Below, piece by piece: positions 1 through 6,954 of a stretch of DNA of 64,000 nt (the first letter of the stretch is position 1; every line of letters starts with the position of its first letter). The stretch lies in contig NZ_JADOBI010000001.1 of NCBI RefSeq assembly GCF_015644585.1, forward strand, positions 372,001 through 436,000. Reading direction: 5' to 3'. Made by a program: the position numbers and the translations under genes. Source of the stretch: Rahnella laticis (lineage in GTDB: Bacteria > Pseudomonadota > Gammaproteobacteria > Enterobacterales > Enterobacteriaceae). The notes under the pieces are model-generated. The model was not told the DNA's origin, ran no database searches, and saw only the letters and a program-made list of their open reading frames with translations.

Positions 1-71
1 GCAAAGGCGATGGTTTGCGCAAATGCGCAGAACTCCGCGAGAAGCTCGGACTCAAGAAGGCTAACCCATGA
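1..71 (+). CDS. C-terminal end of an unidentified phage protein (partial)
   Basis: Only the last 22 codons are inside the window, in the third frame, rich in Lys, Arg and Leu, ending in TGA at 69-71. The stop overlaps the next start as ATGA, the coupling used throughout this block, which is the main reason to believe the frame. I do not recognise the family. By position it belongs to the early or nin region of the prophage. Confidence 0.5.
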   Translation, partial: KGDGLRKCAELREKLGLKKANP

Positions 72-241
72 TTATCACACCAGACGACTACACCGTAATA
101 GCCGGCTACGCAGCTGATGACTACGACTGGTTACAGGACATAAGCACACCAGCCAAGCGAGCCAACATGCTTGAATTCAGCGAGAAGGTTGCTGAGATAT
201 TCGTGCAGATGTGTGCCGGGCAAGTGAAAGGGGAATTCTGA
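68..241 (+). CDS. small phage protein, nin region, unknown function
   Basis: This is a 57-residue acidic protein that begins MIITPDDYTV. The ATG overlaps the stop of the preceding gene and its TGA (239-241) overlaps the ATG of the next gene, so it is stitched into the same translationally coupled series. No transmembrane segment or cysteine motif is visible. I do not recognise the family. The double overlap and protein-like composition make a real gene likely. Confidence 0.6.
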   Translation: MIITPDDYTVIAGYAADDYDWLQDISTPAKRANMLEFSEKVAEIFVQMCAGQVKGEF

Positions 242-588
242 TGAGCAACGAATTAGCAATGAAAGTTATTCAATGGCAAGCAGACGGTAGCGTGGGAATT
301 AGTTCAGCGACAATGGCTTCTATAGCGCTTGGTTTGAAAAAGCCATTTTACGGCAGCTACTTCAGTCCGCCTAGTGACCCATCTGACTTAACTCGCTGCA
401 TGAAGCTTGTGAAGGCCATTCCAGAGATACGCGATCACTTCCCAGTCATAGCAGAAATATGCCCTAATTTTGCGCCAATCCTCGCTCATTGGGACGAGCT
501 AATTTCCATGGTCAAACGTGAATGGGCGGCAGGGGATAGCGCACCGGAAACCTATGCACGAATGAAGCAACTACTGGGAGAGGGGTAA
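241..588 (+). CDS. phage protein of unknown function, 115 aa
   Basis: The start at 241 is chosen because it overlaps the preceding stop as TGATG. An upstream in-frame start at 211 would run back over the previous gene. The residues after the start (a short stretch ending VGISSATMASIALG) resemble uncharacterised proteins common in the early regions of enterobacterial lambdoid phages. No catalytic motif is seen. It ends TAATG into the next gene. Confidence 0.7.
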   Translation: MSNELAMKVIQWQADGSVGISSATMASIALGLKKPFYGSYFSPPSDPSDLTRCMKLVKAIPEIRDHFPVIAEICPNFAPILAHWDELISMVKREWAAGDSAPETYARMKQLLGEG

Positions 589-902
589 TGGACACTAAGG
601 CAACATTTGACAGAGAAGCGTTTGAAAAGTCAGCAGCAGAGCTAACTGGCTATAAGCCTGAATTCATTCTTAGCCAGAGAGCCGGCGATGACTATGAGTT
701 TGGATCTGGCTTGAATGCATATTGGCATTTCTGGAAAGAATCCCGCGCGGCAATCGAAATTGAGTTTCCTGAAGAGAAGCCATACAAGCACAACAGTTAC
801 CCGGAGGCCAGGGCGCAAGACGATGGATTTAATGATGCACTGTCTGAATGCAGCGCAATCATCACCTCCCACGGAATCATAATTAAGGGGAAGACGGAAT
901 GA
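588..902 (+). CDS. phage protein of unknown function, 104 aa
   Basis: This is an acidic 104-residue protein with aromatic residues in the middle (YWHFWKESRAA). The start overlaps the upstream stop (TAATG) and the end overlaps the next start (ATGA at 899). It contains no recognisable domain. A frame on the opposite strand over the same bases is treated as a shadow because this frame fits the coupled series. Confidence 0.65.
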   Translation: MDTKATFDREAFEKSAAELTGYKPEFILSQRAGDDYEFGSGLNAYWHFWKESRAAIEIEFPEEKPYKHNSYPEARAQDDGFNDALSECSAIITSHGIIIKGKTE

Positions 903-1081
903 AGACTCACATGAGGTCAATATTCACTGAAAACGGCATGCCGGGATACCTAAAAGAGAAGGATCACCGAGATGGTTACTTCGGAGCAGTTTGCGGGTAC
1001 ATGAGAAGAAATACCACAACTAATGCTGAAAAAGTTGATTGCATGGCATGCAAGAAGGCGATGAAGAAAGGTATGAAATGA
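899..1081 (+). CDS. small basic phage protein, 60 aa
   Basis: This 60-residue basic protein has a late CMAC pair near its C terminus and a single Cys in the middle (VCGYM), so a metal site is possible but not established. It starts in an ATGA overlap and ends in another ATGA overlap with the HNH gene. The family is not recognised. Confidence 0.55.
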   Translation: MKTHMRSIFTENGMPGYLKEKDHRDGYFGAVCGYMRRNTTTNAEKVDCMACKKAMKKGMK

Positions 1082-1725
1082 ATAACGATTTAGAGAAGTT
1101 CAGCGAGGAAAGGCTGATGGAGATTCAGAAAAAACTTTCAGCAGGAGTGCTCATCGATACGACAGAGGCGTCTCTTGTTCGAGATGCAATAGAAATAGCC
1201 GTAGCAGCAAACGGAAGTAACTATGACATCACGGTGTATCAGTTGAGGGATTATCTTCATTACGATCCAGTTACTGGAATATTCACGCGCCGTTCCGATG
1301 GCTTGCAGATTGGAAGTAAAAACGACGAAGGTTATTTGTATATAACTTGCTTTGGTCATGTCAGGCCTGCACACAGAATGGCCTATTACTATATGACAGG
1401 CCGACTTCCAAAAACTGTTGATCATATCGACAGAGTAAAAACCAATAACGAATGGAAGAATTTACGCGAAGCAACTAATGCAGAAAACCAATGGAATAAG
1501 GCCATGAAGCGCAATAACACAAGTGGAGTAAAGGGCGTCTATTGGAGTAAGAAGGATAATCGATGGATTGCAGAAATACGCTTAAATGGTGCGCGTCATT
1601 ATGTGGGCTCATATCGTGACATGGAGGATGCAAAACTAGCGATAAGCGAGAAAAGGAAAGTGCTTCATGGAGCATTCTTCGTCGAAGATGGGCAAGTCGC
1701 CGCCCCTAAACCGGAGAGTGAATGA
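1078..1725 (+). CDS. HNH endonuclease with C-terminal AP2 domain
   Basis: A 215-residue protein with three parts. Residues 1 to about 45 are a helical acidic N-terminal stretch. About 50-140 is an HNH_3-type nuclease domain with the core [20 protein letters not shown] and a conserved Asn a few residues on. About 140-200 is an AP2-like DNA-binding domain (SGVKGVYW, then WIAEIR). HNH_3 plus AP2 is the architecture of free-standing phage homing endonucleases, which nick DNA. The start at 1078 overlaps the previous stop (ATGA); an upstream in-frame start at 1039 would overlap the previous gene. The N-terminal segment is unlike the nuclease part and may be taken from a resident phage protein. The domain call is firm; activity is inferred. 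Confidence 0.85.
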   Translation: MNNDLEKFSEERLMEIQKKLSAGVLIDTTEASLVRDAIEIAVAANGSNYDITVYQLRDYLHYDPVTGIFTRRSDGLQIGSKNDEGYLYITCFGHVRPAHRMAYYYMTGRLPKTVDHIDRVKTNNEWKNLREATNAENQWNKAMKRNNTSGVKGVYWSKKDNRWIAEIRLNGARHYVGSYRDMEDAKLAISEKRKVLHGAFFVEDGQVAAPKPESE

Positions 1726-1886
1726 TGCAGAAAATGGAATCATGCTACCGGTGCGGAGAGCGGAAAGAAGCTGATAAGTTTCGACCCGGGCAACCATACT
1801 GGCATCGATGGTGCATTCGCTGTGAAGCAACTCCCATAGGCTCCATGCCTATCAGGGAAACCTCAGAACATCGGAGGCAAGAATGA
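1722..1886 (+). CDS. small zinc-finger phage protein, 54 aa
   Basis: This 54-residue frame starts at an ATG overlapping the stop of the HNH gene and ends at TGA 1884-1886, which overlaps the ATG of ninB. It contains CYRCGE and CIRCEA, a pair of CxxC motifs about 25 residues apart, so a single zinc ribbon is likely. Function is unknown. The overlaps on both sides and the cysteine spacing are the evidence for a real gene. Confidence 0.65.
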   Translation: MMQKMESCYRCGERKEADKFRPGQPYWHRWCIRCEATPIGSMPIRETSEHRRQE

Positions 1887-2326
1887 CCAAACAAACCTAC
1901 CAATTACGCAACGAACAAATCCTCAGTAACGCAATAAACCACCTCCGCAACACTCCGCTTAATCCAGATAAACCTTACTTCGTCACAATTCAGGAAGCCA
2001 CGCGTTCACTCTCTCAGAATGCGAAGCTTTGGGCTTGTTTGACGGATATCAGCCAACAGGTCGTCTGGTACGGGCAGAGGCTCAGCACGGAAGACTGGAA
2101 GAACATTCTGACAGCCGGGCTGAAAGGCCAACGCTCAGCCCCAGGCATCAACGGTGGCTTCGTCGTTCTCGGCCAATCTACAAGCCGGATGACAGTCGGA
2201 GAGATGAGTGAGCTTATCGAGATGATGAGCGCATTCGGCACGGAGCAGGGCGTCAGGTGGTCTGATGAATCTCGTCAGGCATTGGAGTGGGCTCGGAGAT
2301 TTGGCGAAACAAAGAGGGCGGCGTAA
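1883..2326 (+). CDS. ninB: NinB recombination protein
   Basis: A 147-residue protein that matches the lambda NinB (Orf) family throughout, including the [16 protein letters not shown] segment and the [20 protein letters not shown] segment. NinB/Orf binds single-stranded DNA and helps phage recombination, replacing host RecFOR functions. The length is normal for the family. It is coupled to the genes on both sides (ATGA upstream, TAATG downstream). It lies in the nin region between the replication genes (outside the window) and Q. Confidence 0.93.
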   Translation: MTKQTYQLRNEQILSNAINHLRNTPLNPDKPYFVTIQEATRSLSQNAKLWACLTDISQQVVWYGQRLSTEDWKNILTAGLKGQRSAPGINGGFVVLGQSTSRMTVGEMSELIEMMSAFGTEQGVRWSDESRQALEWARRFGETKRAA

Positions 2327-2673
2327 TGGCTTATGTATCTCAAGCAAACATTTCCAAAGAACTTGGCCGCGGTCGAGGCTCGAAAACTCCGTCGATATCA
2401 TTTCGGATGACTAAATCAGGCTCAACTGGCTGCCGGGTCACAAAAGTTACTGGCCTGTATAGCGAGAGCATAGACATTCAAATCGACGAAGAAGAATCAA
2501 AGCTACGCATCGGCAAGTCCGAAAACGCATACAAGGTAAGCGACCAAGGTTCTTTTTCGGTATCAAAGCGCGTTCTGCGCATGGTGGCTAAAGGCTCAAA
2601 CTCATCTGTCAGGGTTGAGTTAGCTAAAGGCGATGACGGCTGGTGGTACGGCTCATATGGAGAGAAAGCATGA
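2326..2673 (+). CDS. phage protein of unknown function, 115 aa
   Basis: This is a basic, serine-rich protein that begins [10 protein letters not shown]. The start at 2326 overlaps the ninB stop as TAATG and is preferred to an upstream in-frame start at 2287. It reads like a small beta-rich protein, with a glycine and tryptophan cluster at the end (GDDGWWYGSYG). No family is recognised. It ends in an ATGA overlap with the next gene. Confidence 0.65.
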   Translation: MAYVSQANISKELGRGRGSKTPSISFRMTKSGSTGCRVTKVTGLYSESIDIQIDEEESKLRIGKSENAYKVSDQGSFSVSKRVLRMVAKGSNSSVRVELAKGDDGWWYGSYGEKA

Positions 2674-3026
2674 AAGATTATTCAGCGATGAGTGACTTTG
2701 ATGTTCAGCAGGCAGTGCTGCAAGAAACATGGGGGAAACATCCGGTCAGGCTTCTTGGGAAAATGATGCTGGATATCATGTTGAGCGACTACGACCCCTG
2801 CAACAACCCTGCCGACGCATGGCCGATTATTTATGGAAATCTAATCACCATCGAACCGGACTATGAATTTATTGACGAAAGTGAAGCTGAGTTTTTCCCT
2901 ACCGGACTATGGATTGCAGAGCGGTCAGGTAATCATGAGTTTTTGCAGCATGTGAATGAATCACCCCTCCGCGCAGCAATGATTGTCTTTTTGCAAATGA
3001 AAGACGCGGAGAAATGCGATGGCTAA
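2670..3026 (+). CDS. ninX: NinX-like (DUF2591) phage protein
   Basis: A 118-residue acidic protein. The opening SAMSDFDVQQAV and the motif DPCNNPADAWPIIYGNLITI match the DUF2591 (NinX) family known from P22-type nin regions. The family has no established biochemical role. The start at 2670 is in an ATGA overlap with the preceding gene, and the end overlaps the next start at 3019. Confidence 0.8.
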   Translation: MKDYSAMSDFDVQQAVLQETWGKHPVRLLGKMMLDIMLSDYDPCNNPADAWPIIYGNLITIEPDYEFIDESEAEFFPTGLWIAERSGNHEFLQHVNESPLRAAMIVFLQMKDAEKCDG

Positions 3027-3222
3027 ATCAACATGGTTCACTCACGAAATCATGTCCACTCAGCAAGCCGAAGACCTCATCAAGCAGTACACCCTCAGAA
3101 ACATCCAAACCTCAAAGCAGCTATCCGCTGATTACACAGGCTGGCACGTCTCTGCTTTGTTACCCGAATACAAATCCGAGCCAAGGCAGAGTTACGTCTG
3201 GCAGAACCCTATGTGGAGATAA
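3019..3222 (+). CDS. nin-region protein of unknown function, 67 aa
   Basis: This 67-residue protein overlaps the end of the NinX-like gene by 8 bases. It has a hydrophilic helical first half and a C-terminal TGWHVSALLPEYK segment of a kind I associate with small nin-region proteins in enterobacterial phages. A longer frame at 3014-3325 overlaps it but is a low-complexity Ser/Lys translation and is treated as a shadow. Confidence 0.55.
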   Translation: MAKSTWFTHEIMSTQQAEDLIKQYTLRNIQTSKQLSADYTGWHVSALLPEYKSEPRQSYVWQNPMWR

Positions 3223-3225
3223 ATC

Positions 3226-3465
3226 ATGCCAACGAGATGTTGCAGATGTAACGCACGGCTTGAAGAGGAAGAAGAAGAATATTACGGACTCTCTTGTGAG
3301 AAATGCGAGAGAGATTACGCATTAAGTTTTGACGAGATTATCAGATATGACCAGTGGAAACGAAGCATCTGTTGCAACGTGCGCCGCATGTGGCATGGCA
3401 TTGGCAGAGGACGAGACGCATGTTTGCGGGGATTGCGAAAGCTTCTTCGCTATGGACGGGATTGA
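3226..3465 (+). CDS. small zinc-finger phage protein, 79 aa
   Basis: It begins MPTRCCRCNARLEEEEEE and continues with a second cysteine pair (CEKC), giving a treble-clef or ribbon-like metal site in the first 30 residues. A GGAG ribosome site lies 7 bases before the ATG. The last 25 residues are very basic ([12 protein letters not shown]) and run through bases that another frame (3347-3517) reads as a second zinc finger. The true end of this protein is therefore less certain than its start. Confidence 0.6.
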   Translation: MPTRCCRCNARLEEEEEEYYGLSCEKCERDYALSFDEIIRYDQWKRSICCNVRRMWHGIGRGRDACLRGLRKLLRYGRD

Positions 3466-3517
3466 ATTATCTGAACATCTGAGGAGTGAGAGTGATGAAA
3501 TTACCCAGAAGCCGTAA
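3347..3517 (+). CDS. possible second small zinc-finger protein overlapping the previous gene
   Basis: This 56-residue frame begins [16 protein letters not shown] and carries CAAC and CGDC pairs 13 residues apart, followed by an acidic tail. It overlaps the preceding gene by 119 bases and the start of ninG by 23. The ribosome site is weak (GAGA about 10 bases upstream). Either two zinc-ribbon proteins share the DNA or a frameshift has split one gene. Confidence 0.4.
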   Translation: MTSGNEASVATCAACGMALAEDETHVCGDCESFFAMDGIELSEHLRSESDEITQKP

Positions 3518-4097
3518 CTGCAAAATATGCAAAAAACGATTCAAGCCAGCCACTCTGTACGACTGGTGGTGCAGCGAAGAGCACAAGGAAGAGCTAATCA
3601 CTAAGTTAGCAACCGAAGCCCGACAGAAGCGCATACAGCAACAGGAACAACAGCGAAAGCAAACAACCCAGCAGGAACGACGAAGCCTCAAAATTCGAAA
3701 GCTCGCAGTACAACCCCGCAGTTACTTCATCAAGCAAGCCCAGCAAGCCGTAAACGCCTACATCCGTGAAAGAGACAAGCACCTTCCCTGCGTTTCATGT
3801 GGAACGTTGAGCGCTGCTCAATGGGATGCCGGCCATTATCGAACTACGGCCGCAGCCCCACAGCTAAGGTTCGATCCTCGCCAAATCTGGAAGCAATGCA
3901 GCGTATGCAACCAGCACAAAAGCGGGAATCTGGTTCCGTACCGGGCAGAGCTCATCAGGCGCATTGGTCTGGCTGAAGTGGAAAGCATCGAAGGCAACCA
4001 CGACCGGCACCGTTGGACGATTGAAGAGTGCAAGGCCATCAAGGCTGAGTATCAGCAGAAGCTAAAAGACCTCAGACAACTCGGAGAAGAAGCATGA
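3495..4097 (+). CDS. ninG: NinG recombination protein
   Basis: A 200-residue protein of the NinG (Rap) family. In lambda, Rap is a Holliday-junction and branched-DNA endonuclease acting with Red recombination. Visible features are an N-terminal zinc finger (CKICKKRF, then WCSEEH), a basic Gln-rich helix (about 35-65), the CVSCGT motif, the [16 protein letters not shown] motif and [11 protein letters not shown] near residue 140. The start at 3495 has GAGGAG 8 bases upstream; a GTG at 3486 is possible but less likely. It overlaps Q by 4 bases. Confidence 0.93.
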   Translation: MKLPRSRNCKICKKRFKPATLYDWWCSEEHKEELITKLATEARQKRIQQQEQQRKQTTQQERRSLKIRKLAVQPRSYFIKQAQQAVNAYIRERDKHLPCVSCGTLSAAQWDAGHYRTTAAAPQLRFDPRQIWKQCSVCNQHKSGNLVPYRAELIRRIGLAEVESIEGNHDRHRWTIEECKAIKAEYQQKLKDLRQLGEEA

Positions 4098-4906
4098 AGC
4101 TAGAGTCAATATCGAAATACTTCTTTGCGAAAAGCACGATGATCAGCGACTCGCCCAGGGCAACCGCTTCTGACACTCTCACCGGAACAGACATCATGGC
4201 CGCTTTAGGGTTGGCAGACCTCAAAAGCGGCTTTGGATTAGATTTGTTCTTGGCAAAGCAGGGGATTAGTAAACCAGACAAGGCCGTGGAAAGTCTGTGC
4301 CGGTTTGCTGAAAAACAATTACATCAATACAGAGCTGTGGCTCAGCTCGAAGATGATATTAAACATCACGTACTGCAAATACTCGCAACTTTCGCATATC
4401 AGGATTATTCCAGGAGTGCTGCAAGCGTCCGGACGTGTGATTGCTGCGGCGGGGAAGGATTCACAGAGGCAGAGGTTTTCACAATGAAATCTGCTTTCGG
4501 CGTTGCACGACCAGAAGAGTTTACCGGCGTGGTTCGCATTAGCGATCAACTGGCCTGCAACGTAGCAACACAACGGCGCGAAGTGGTCAGGGTGCTGTGT
4601 AAGCCATGCGATGGGAAAGGGATAATCAGCAACGCTTGCCGGTGCCACGGAAAGGGCGTTGTGCTGGACAAGGAGCAAACGGAATTGCAGGGCGTACCGG
4701 TTCAGAAAGAATGTCCGAAATGTTCAGGGCGTGGCTATGCGAGATTACCGGCTGAGAACGTGCGTAGAGCCATCTGCGGCGAGGTGATGGAATTAACAGA
4801 GCCAACGTGGCGGAGGAACTTCAAGCCGCTCTACGAGGCTATGATAACCCGATGCCATGTTGAGGAGTCAGAAGCAGAGTTGATGCTGTCCAAAGTAACC
4901 ATGTGA
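4094..4906 (+). CDS. Q: antitermination protein Q (phage 82 type)
   Basis: A 270-residue protein with paired zinc-binding clusters: CDCCGGEG (about 114-121), [15 protein letters not shown] and CPKCSGRG, a DnaJ-like pattern found in the Q protein family of phage 82. Q binds DNA at the late promoter, loads on paused RNA polymerase and lets it pass terminators. It is the last gene before the late leader, its expected place. The ATGA overlap with ninG fixes the start. Every late gene from 5.5 to about 32 kb would depend on it. Confidence 0.92.
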   Translation: MKLESISKYFFAKSTMISDSPRATASDTLTGTDIMAALGLADLKSGFGLDLFLAKQGISKPDKAVESLCRFAEKQLHQYRAVAQLEDDIKHHVLQILATFAYQDYSRSAASVRTCDCCGGEGFTEAEVFTMKSAFGVARPEEFTGVVRISDQLACNVATQRREVVRVLCKPCDGKGIISNACRCHGKGVVLDKEQTELQGVPVQKECPKCSGRGYARLPAENVRRAICGEVMELTEPTWRRNFKPLYEAMITRCHVEESEAELMLSKVTM

Positions 4907-4948
4907 GAATAATTTTCTACAAATTAACTCTTATTAAGAAAATGGTTA

Positions 4949-4977
4949 TTGACATCTTGACGAAAGTAGCCCAATAT
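4949..4977 (+). promoter_or_regulatory. candidate late promoter pR'
   Basis: TTGACA (4949-4954) and CAATAT (4972-4977) are separated by 17 bases, just after Q and about 60 bases before a terminator. The -35 is perfect and the -10 is weak, as expected for a promoter that relies on Q and pausing. A second overlapping TTGACG lies at 4958-4963. The start point is inferred at about 4984. Confidence 0.55.
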
Positions 4978-5034
4978 CAACGCTAACACTACAAATCCGT
5001 GAATCTGTTACGGTGAGTGAAAAGCATAATTAAG

Positions 5035-5060
5035 GCCTCGCAGAAATGCGGGGCTTTTTC
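5035..5060 (+). terminator. late-leader terminator (tR'-like)
   Basis: An 8-base-pair stem (5035-5042 with 5047-5054, one G-T pair) has a GAAA tetraloop and is followed by five T. It sits about 50 bases after the proposed late start point, which is where lambdoid phages place the terminator that Q overrides. Confidence 0.8.
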
Positions 5061-5285
5061 GTATCTGCACATCAGGTAAGGACATTGCTGTTGAGCGGAC
5101 AATGTGCGCGGCGTAACACGCGTAGATTTTAAAGCCGCAATGTTCTTTCCGATGTGATGAATGAGCTAGATGGTGGGGTAAAGGCTCACCATGGCGACGA
5201 AGGCATCACAATACGAAATCCGCTGATCGGTTATGAGATTTTGCGCTGGGCAGGATGAAACTTGCGGAACCCAGCATACACAAAT
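5061..5285 (+). other. structured late leader without a protein gene
   Basis: No convincing coding frame is seen. The stretch holds competing inverted repeats: GGACATT (5080-5086) with AATGTTC (5139-5145) enclosing GCGGC/GCCGC (5108-5112 with 5134-5138), versus a local hairpin ACATTG/CAATGT (5082-5087 with 5100-5105). A further stem GCTGGG/CCCAGC lies around 5248-5276. It does not fold as a standard tRNA. Its role is unknown. Confidence 0.35.
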
Positions 5286-5356
5286 ATCTGGTTCGCCGGG
5301 CGATGGCAGGTCTCCAAAACCTCGCTGACAAGGTTCGACTCCTTGACTGGATGCCA
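5286..5356 (+). tRNA. tRNA-Trp-like (anticodon CCA), compact
   Basis: A 71-base cloverleaf can be drawn. The acceptor is ATCTGGT with ACTGGAT (two wobbles), a D stem is GCC/GGC, and the anticodon arm AGGT-CTCCAAA-ACCT has the same loop as bacterial tRNA-Trp. The T arm is CAAGG-TTCGACT-CCTTG, with G73 and an encoded CCA. G73, A1-U72 and anticodon CCA are tRNA-Trp identity features. The D arm is small and the fifth anticodon-stem pair is a C-C mismatch, so it may be degenerate. It lies in the late leader, where other lambdoid phages also carry tRNAs. Confidence 0.65.
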
Positions 5357-5498
5357 CATTTTAGAAGCTCGCATATTGCGGGCTTTTATCATTTTAGAGC
5401 CCGACCAATCAGTCACCTCACCTTCATGAACCTAAGCGGTCGAGGCTCTATTCCTATGACTAAACACACAGCCAACTAAGCATGTTGGAGGTGATCGG

Positions 5499-5747
5499 AT
5501 GATTAAATCTATGCCCGACAAAATCGCATCAGTAGCAAGCTATTGCGTATCCGGGACACTTGTATGCGGAGGCGGCGTGTCACAGTGGATGCATGACCTC
5601 GACTGGAACCAGGTTGCAGTAGTGAGCGGTATCGTTATTGGTATCGCAACTTTCTTGGTGAATGTTTATTACAAGAACCGACAGACAAAAGCATACGAAG
5701 CTGCATTAAACCGAGGTTACAAAACCACTCCGCCTCAAGAGGACTGA
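5499..5747 (+). CDS. holin, S21 pinholin-like, possible dual start
   Basis: An 82-residue class II holin-like protein with two membrane segments (about 10-28 and 38-57) and a charged C terminus. The N terminus MIKSMPDKIAS closely follows that of the phage 21 pinholin, where two nearby Met codons give a holin and a slightly longer antiholin carrying an extra Lys. Met1 and Met5 here flank such a Lys. A strong ribosome site (GGAGGTGAT) precedes the first ATG. It forms small membrane lesions that depolarise the cell and activate the downstream SAR endolysin. Confidence 0.85.
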   Translation: MIKSMPDKIASVASYCVSGTLVCGGGVSQWMHDLDWNQVAVVSGIVIGIATFLVNVYYKNRQTKAYEAALNRGYKTTPPQED

Positions 5748-5749
5748 CC

Positions 5750-6235
5750 ATGGCTATCTCACCATCCCTGCGGAACAAGATTATTGCTGCGGCTGGTGGT
5801 GGTGCGCTGGCAATTGCCACAGTCATGATCCCTTCGCTTGAAGGTGTGAAATATAAGCCTTATCAGGATGTGGCCGGAGTCTGGACTGTTTGTTACGGAC
5901 ACACTGGCAGCGACATTATCCGCAACAAAACCTATTCCGAAGCAGAATGCAAAGTGATGCTGGATAAAGACCTGCAACCCTTTGCGCGTTCTGTTGAGCG
6001 CTCGGTAAAAGTCCCATCATCTGAATATCAGAAAGCCGCTCTCATCACATTTAGCTATAACGTCGGCATCAGCGCCTTCGAGAAGTCCACACTTCTGAAA
6101 GACCTAAATGCCGGTCGATACCAGAAAGCCTGTGATGGAATGCGAAACTGGATTTATGCCGGTGGCAAGAAATGGCAAGGACTGATGAACCGCCGCGAAG
6201 TAGAGCGCGAAGTCTGCCTGATGGGGCAATCATGA
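5750..6235 (+). CDS. SAR endolysin (GH24 lysozyme, R21-like)
   Basis: A 161-residue muramidase that cuts peptidoglycan. The N terminus (about 9-28, rich in Ala, Gly and Ile with few strongly hydrophobic residues) is a signal-arrest-release segment, so export uses the Sec system and release follows depolarisation. The catalytic triad pattern of T4-type lysozymes is present as E31, D40 and T46 in EGVKYKPYQD and VAGVWT. Spacing to the holin is 2 bases. Its stop overlaps the next start (ATGA). Confidence 0.92.
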   Translation: MAISPSLRNKIIAAAGGGALAIATVMIPSLEGVKYKPYQDVAGVWTVCYGHTGSDIIRNKTYSEAECKVMLDKDLQPFARSVERSVKVPSSEYQKAALITFSYNVGISAFEKSTLLKDLNAGRYQKACDGMRNWIYAGGKKWQGLMNRREVEREVCLMGQS

Positions 6236-6333
6236 GCGGCCTTTGTTTCATCATATCCGTTCTGCTTATAGCGGGTCGCGCCAGCCCTTGGATTTGGATT
6301 CCGTTCTGGATGGCGGGGGTGCTTATTCCATGA
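6232..6333 (+). CDS. 33-residue hydrophobic peptide of the lysis cassette
   Basis: This frame opens at an ATG overlapping the endolysin stop and closes with a TGA that overlaps the ATG of the spanin gene, so both ends are ATGA couplings. The peptide (MSGLCFIISVLLIAGRAS, then PWIWIPFWMAGVLIP) could span or lie along the membrane. It may be a true lysis accessory peptide or a translational bridge that delivers ribosomes to the spanin start. Function is unknown. Confidence 0.5.
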   Translation: MSGLCFIISVLLIAGRASPWIWIPFWMAGVLIP

Positions 6334-6863
6334 TTAATAAAATCGCCGTTGCTCTTTCTGCTCTGATACTGGCTGTCATCGCCATCCTGATGTGGGCTGC
6401 ATTCCACTTCTACGGAACATCAGTTGAAGCTGACGGCAAGGTTACCCAGCTGCAAAGCGATAATGACCTGCAAACGCTCACCATATCCACGCAATCACTC
6501 AACTTTCAGCGTTCTAACGAGATTGCAGCGGCGGCAGATAAATACGCAGTGAAAATCACCGGCGACAGTCAGGAGCGTGAAATTGAATATCGAACGATTC
6601 TCAAGGCTGAGCCGACCTGTGCTCTGCCTATCCCTGCTGATATTGCTAACGGCCTGTACGACTACGCGAACCGTTTACGTTCCAGCGCAATGTACGCCGA
6701 TTCCAGCCAGCCTGTTAAAGCCGCTGTTAGTGCCACTACCTCCCAGCGAATAACCTACTGTCAGGCAGTGTTGTGGATTGACCCGCTACTCACCCTGATA
6801 GACCAAGGCAACAACCAGTTGGCAGCCATCAAAAAGATAGAAGAAACCAGAGCCTCGCACTAG
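6330..6863 (+). CDS. i-spanin, Rz-like inner-membrane lysis protein
   Basis: A 177-residue protein with an N-terminal membrane anchor (about 3-26, MINKIAVALSALILAVIAIL) and a long hydrophilic, helical periplasmic part. This is the i-spanin layout: it links through the periplasm to an outer-membrane lipoprotein and fuses the membranes in the last step of lysis. The start at 6330 is chosen because an extended frame from 6243 would run through the 33-residue gene and has no anchor before it. An Rz1 gene lies inside it in another frame. Confidence 0.85.
   Translation: MINKIAVALSALILAVIAILMWAAFHFYGTSVEADGKVTQLQSDNDLQTLTISTQSLNFQRSNEIAAAADKYAVKITGDSQEREIEYRTILKAEPTCALPIPADIANGLYDYANRLRSSAMYADSSQPVKAAVSATTSQRITYCQAVLWIDPLLTLIDQGNNQLAAIKKIEETRASH
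6583..6753 (+). CDS. o-spanin, Rz1-like lipoprotein embedded in the i-spanin gene
   Basis: In the +1 frame relative to Rz, a 56-residue protein starts at TTG (AGGAG 7 bases upstream); a GTG at 6577 is an alternative. It has a signal sequence ending LLILLTA followed by Cys25, a good lipobox, then a short mature part rich in proline (ending PLLVPLPPSE). Short size, lipobox, proline content and nesting within Rz are the hallmarks of Rz1. It lacks an ATG start, so ATG-based calling misses it. Confidence 0.75.
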   Translation: MNIERFSRLSRPVLCLSLLILLTACTTTRTVYVPAQCTPIPASLLKPLLVPLPPSE

Positions 6864-6874
6864 CGGGGCTTTTT
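6851..6874 (+). terminator. terminator at the end of the lysis genes
   Basis: The stem 6851-6858 pairs with 6863-6870 (8 bp), has an ACTA loop and is followed by T residues. The Rz stop codon lies inside the structure. Late transcripts must read through it to reach the head genes. Confidence 0.75.
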
Positions 6875-6954
6875 ATTACCTAGTAAATCACCGCGCATCG
6901 CAGCGCATCTCAACGAGAGTCTTTCAGAAAGCTGAGCCTGAGAATTGCCGTTAT

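Noticed and set aside
3014-3325. 103-codon frame overlapping the 67-aa and zinc-finger genes
   Set aside because: Its translation is Ser/Thr/Lys-rich and low in complexity, while the two overlapping frames have good starts and protein-like sequence.
5166-5416. Frames on the minus strand across the leader
   Set aside because: They run antisense over the tRNA-like gene and read like the spurious proteins often annotated over tRNAs.
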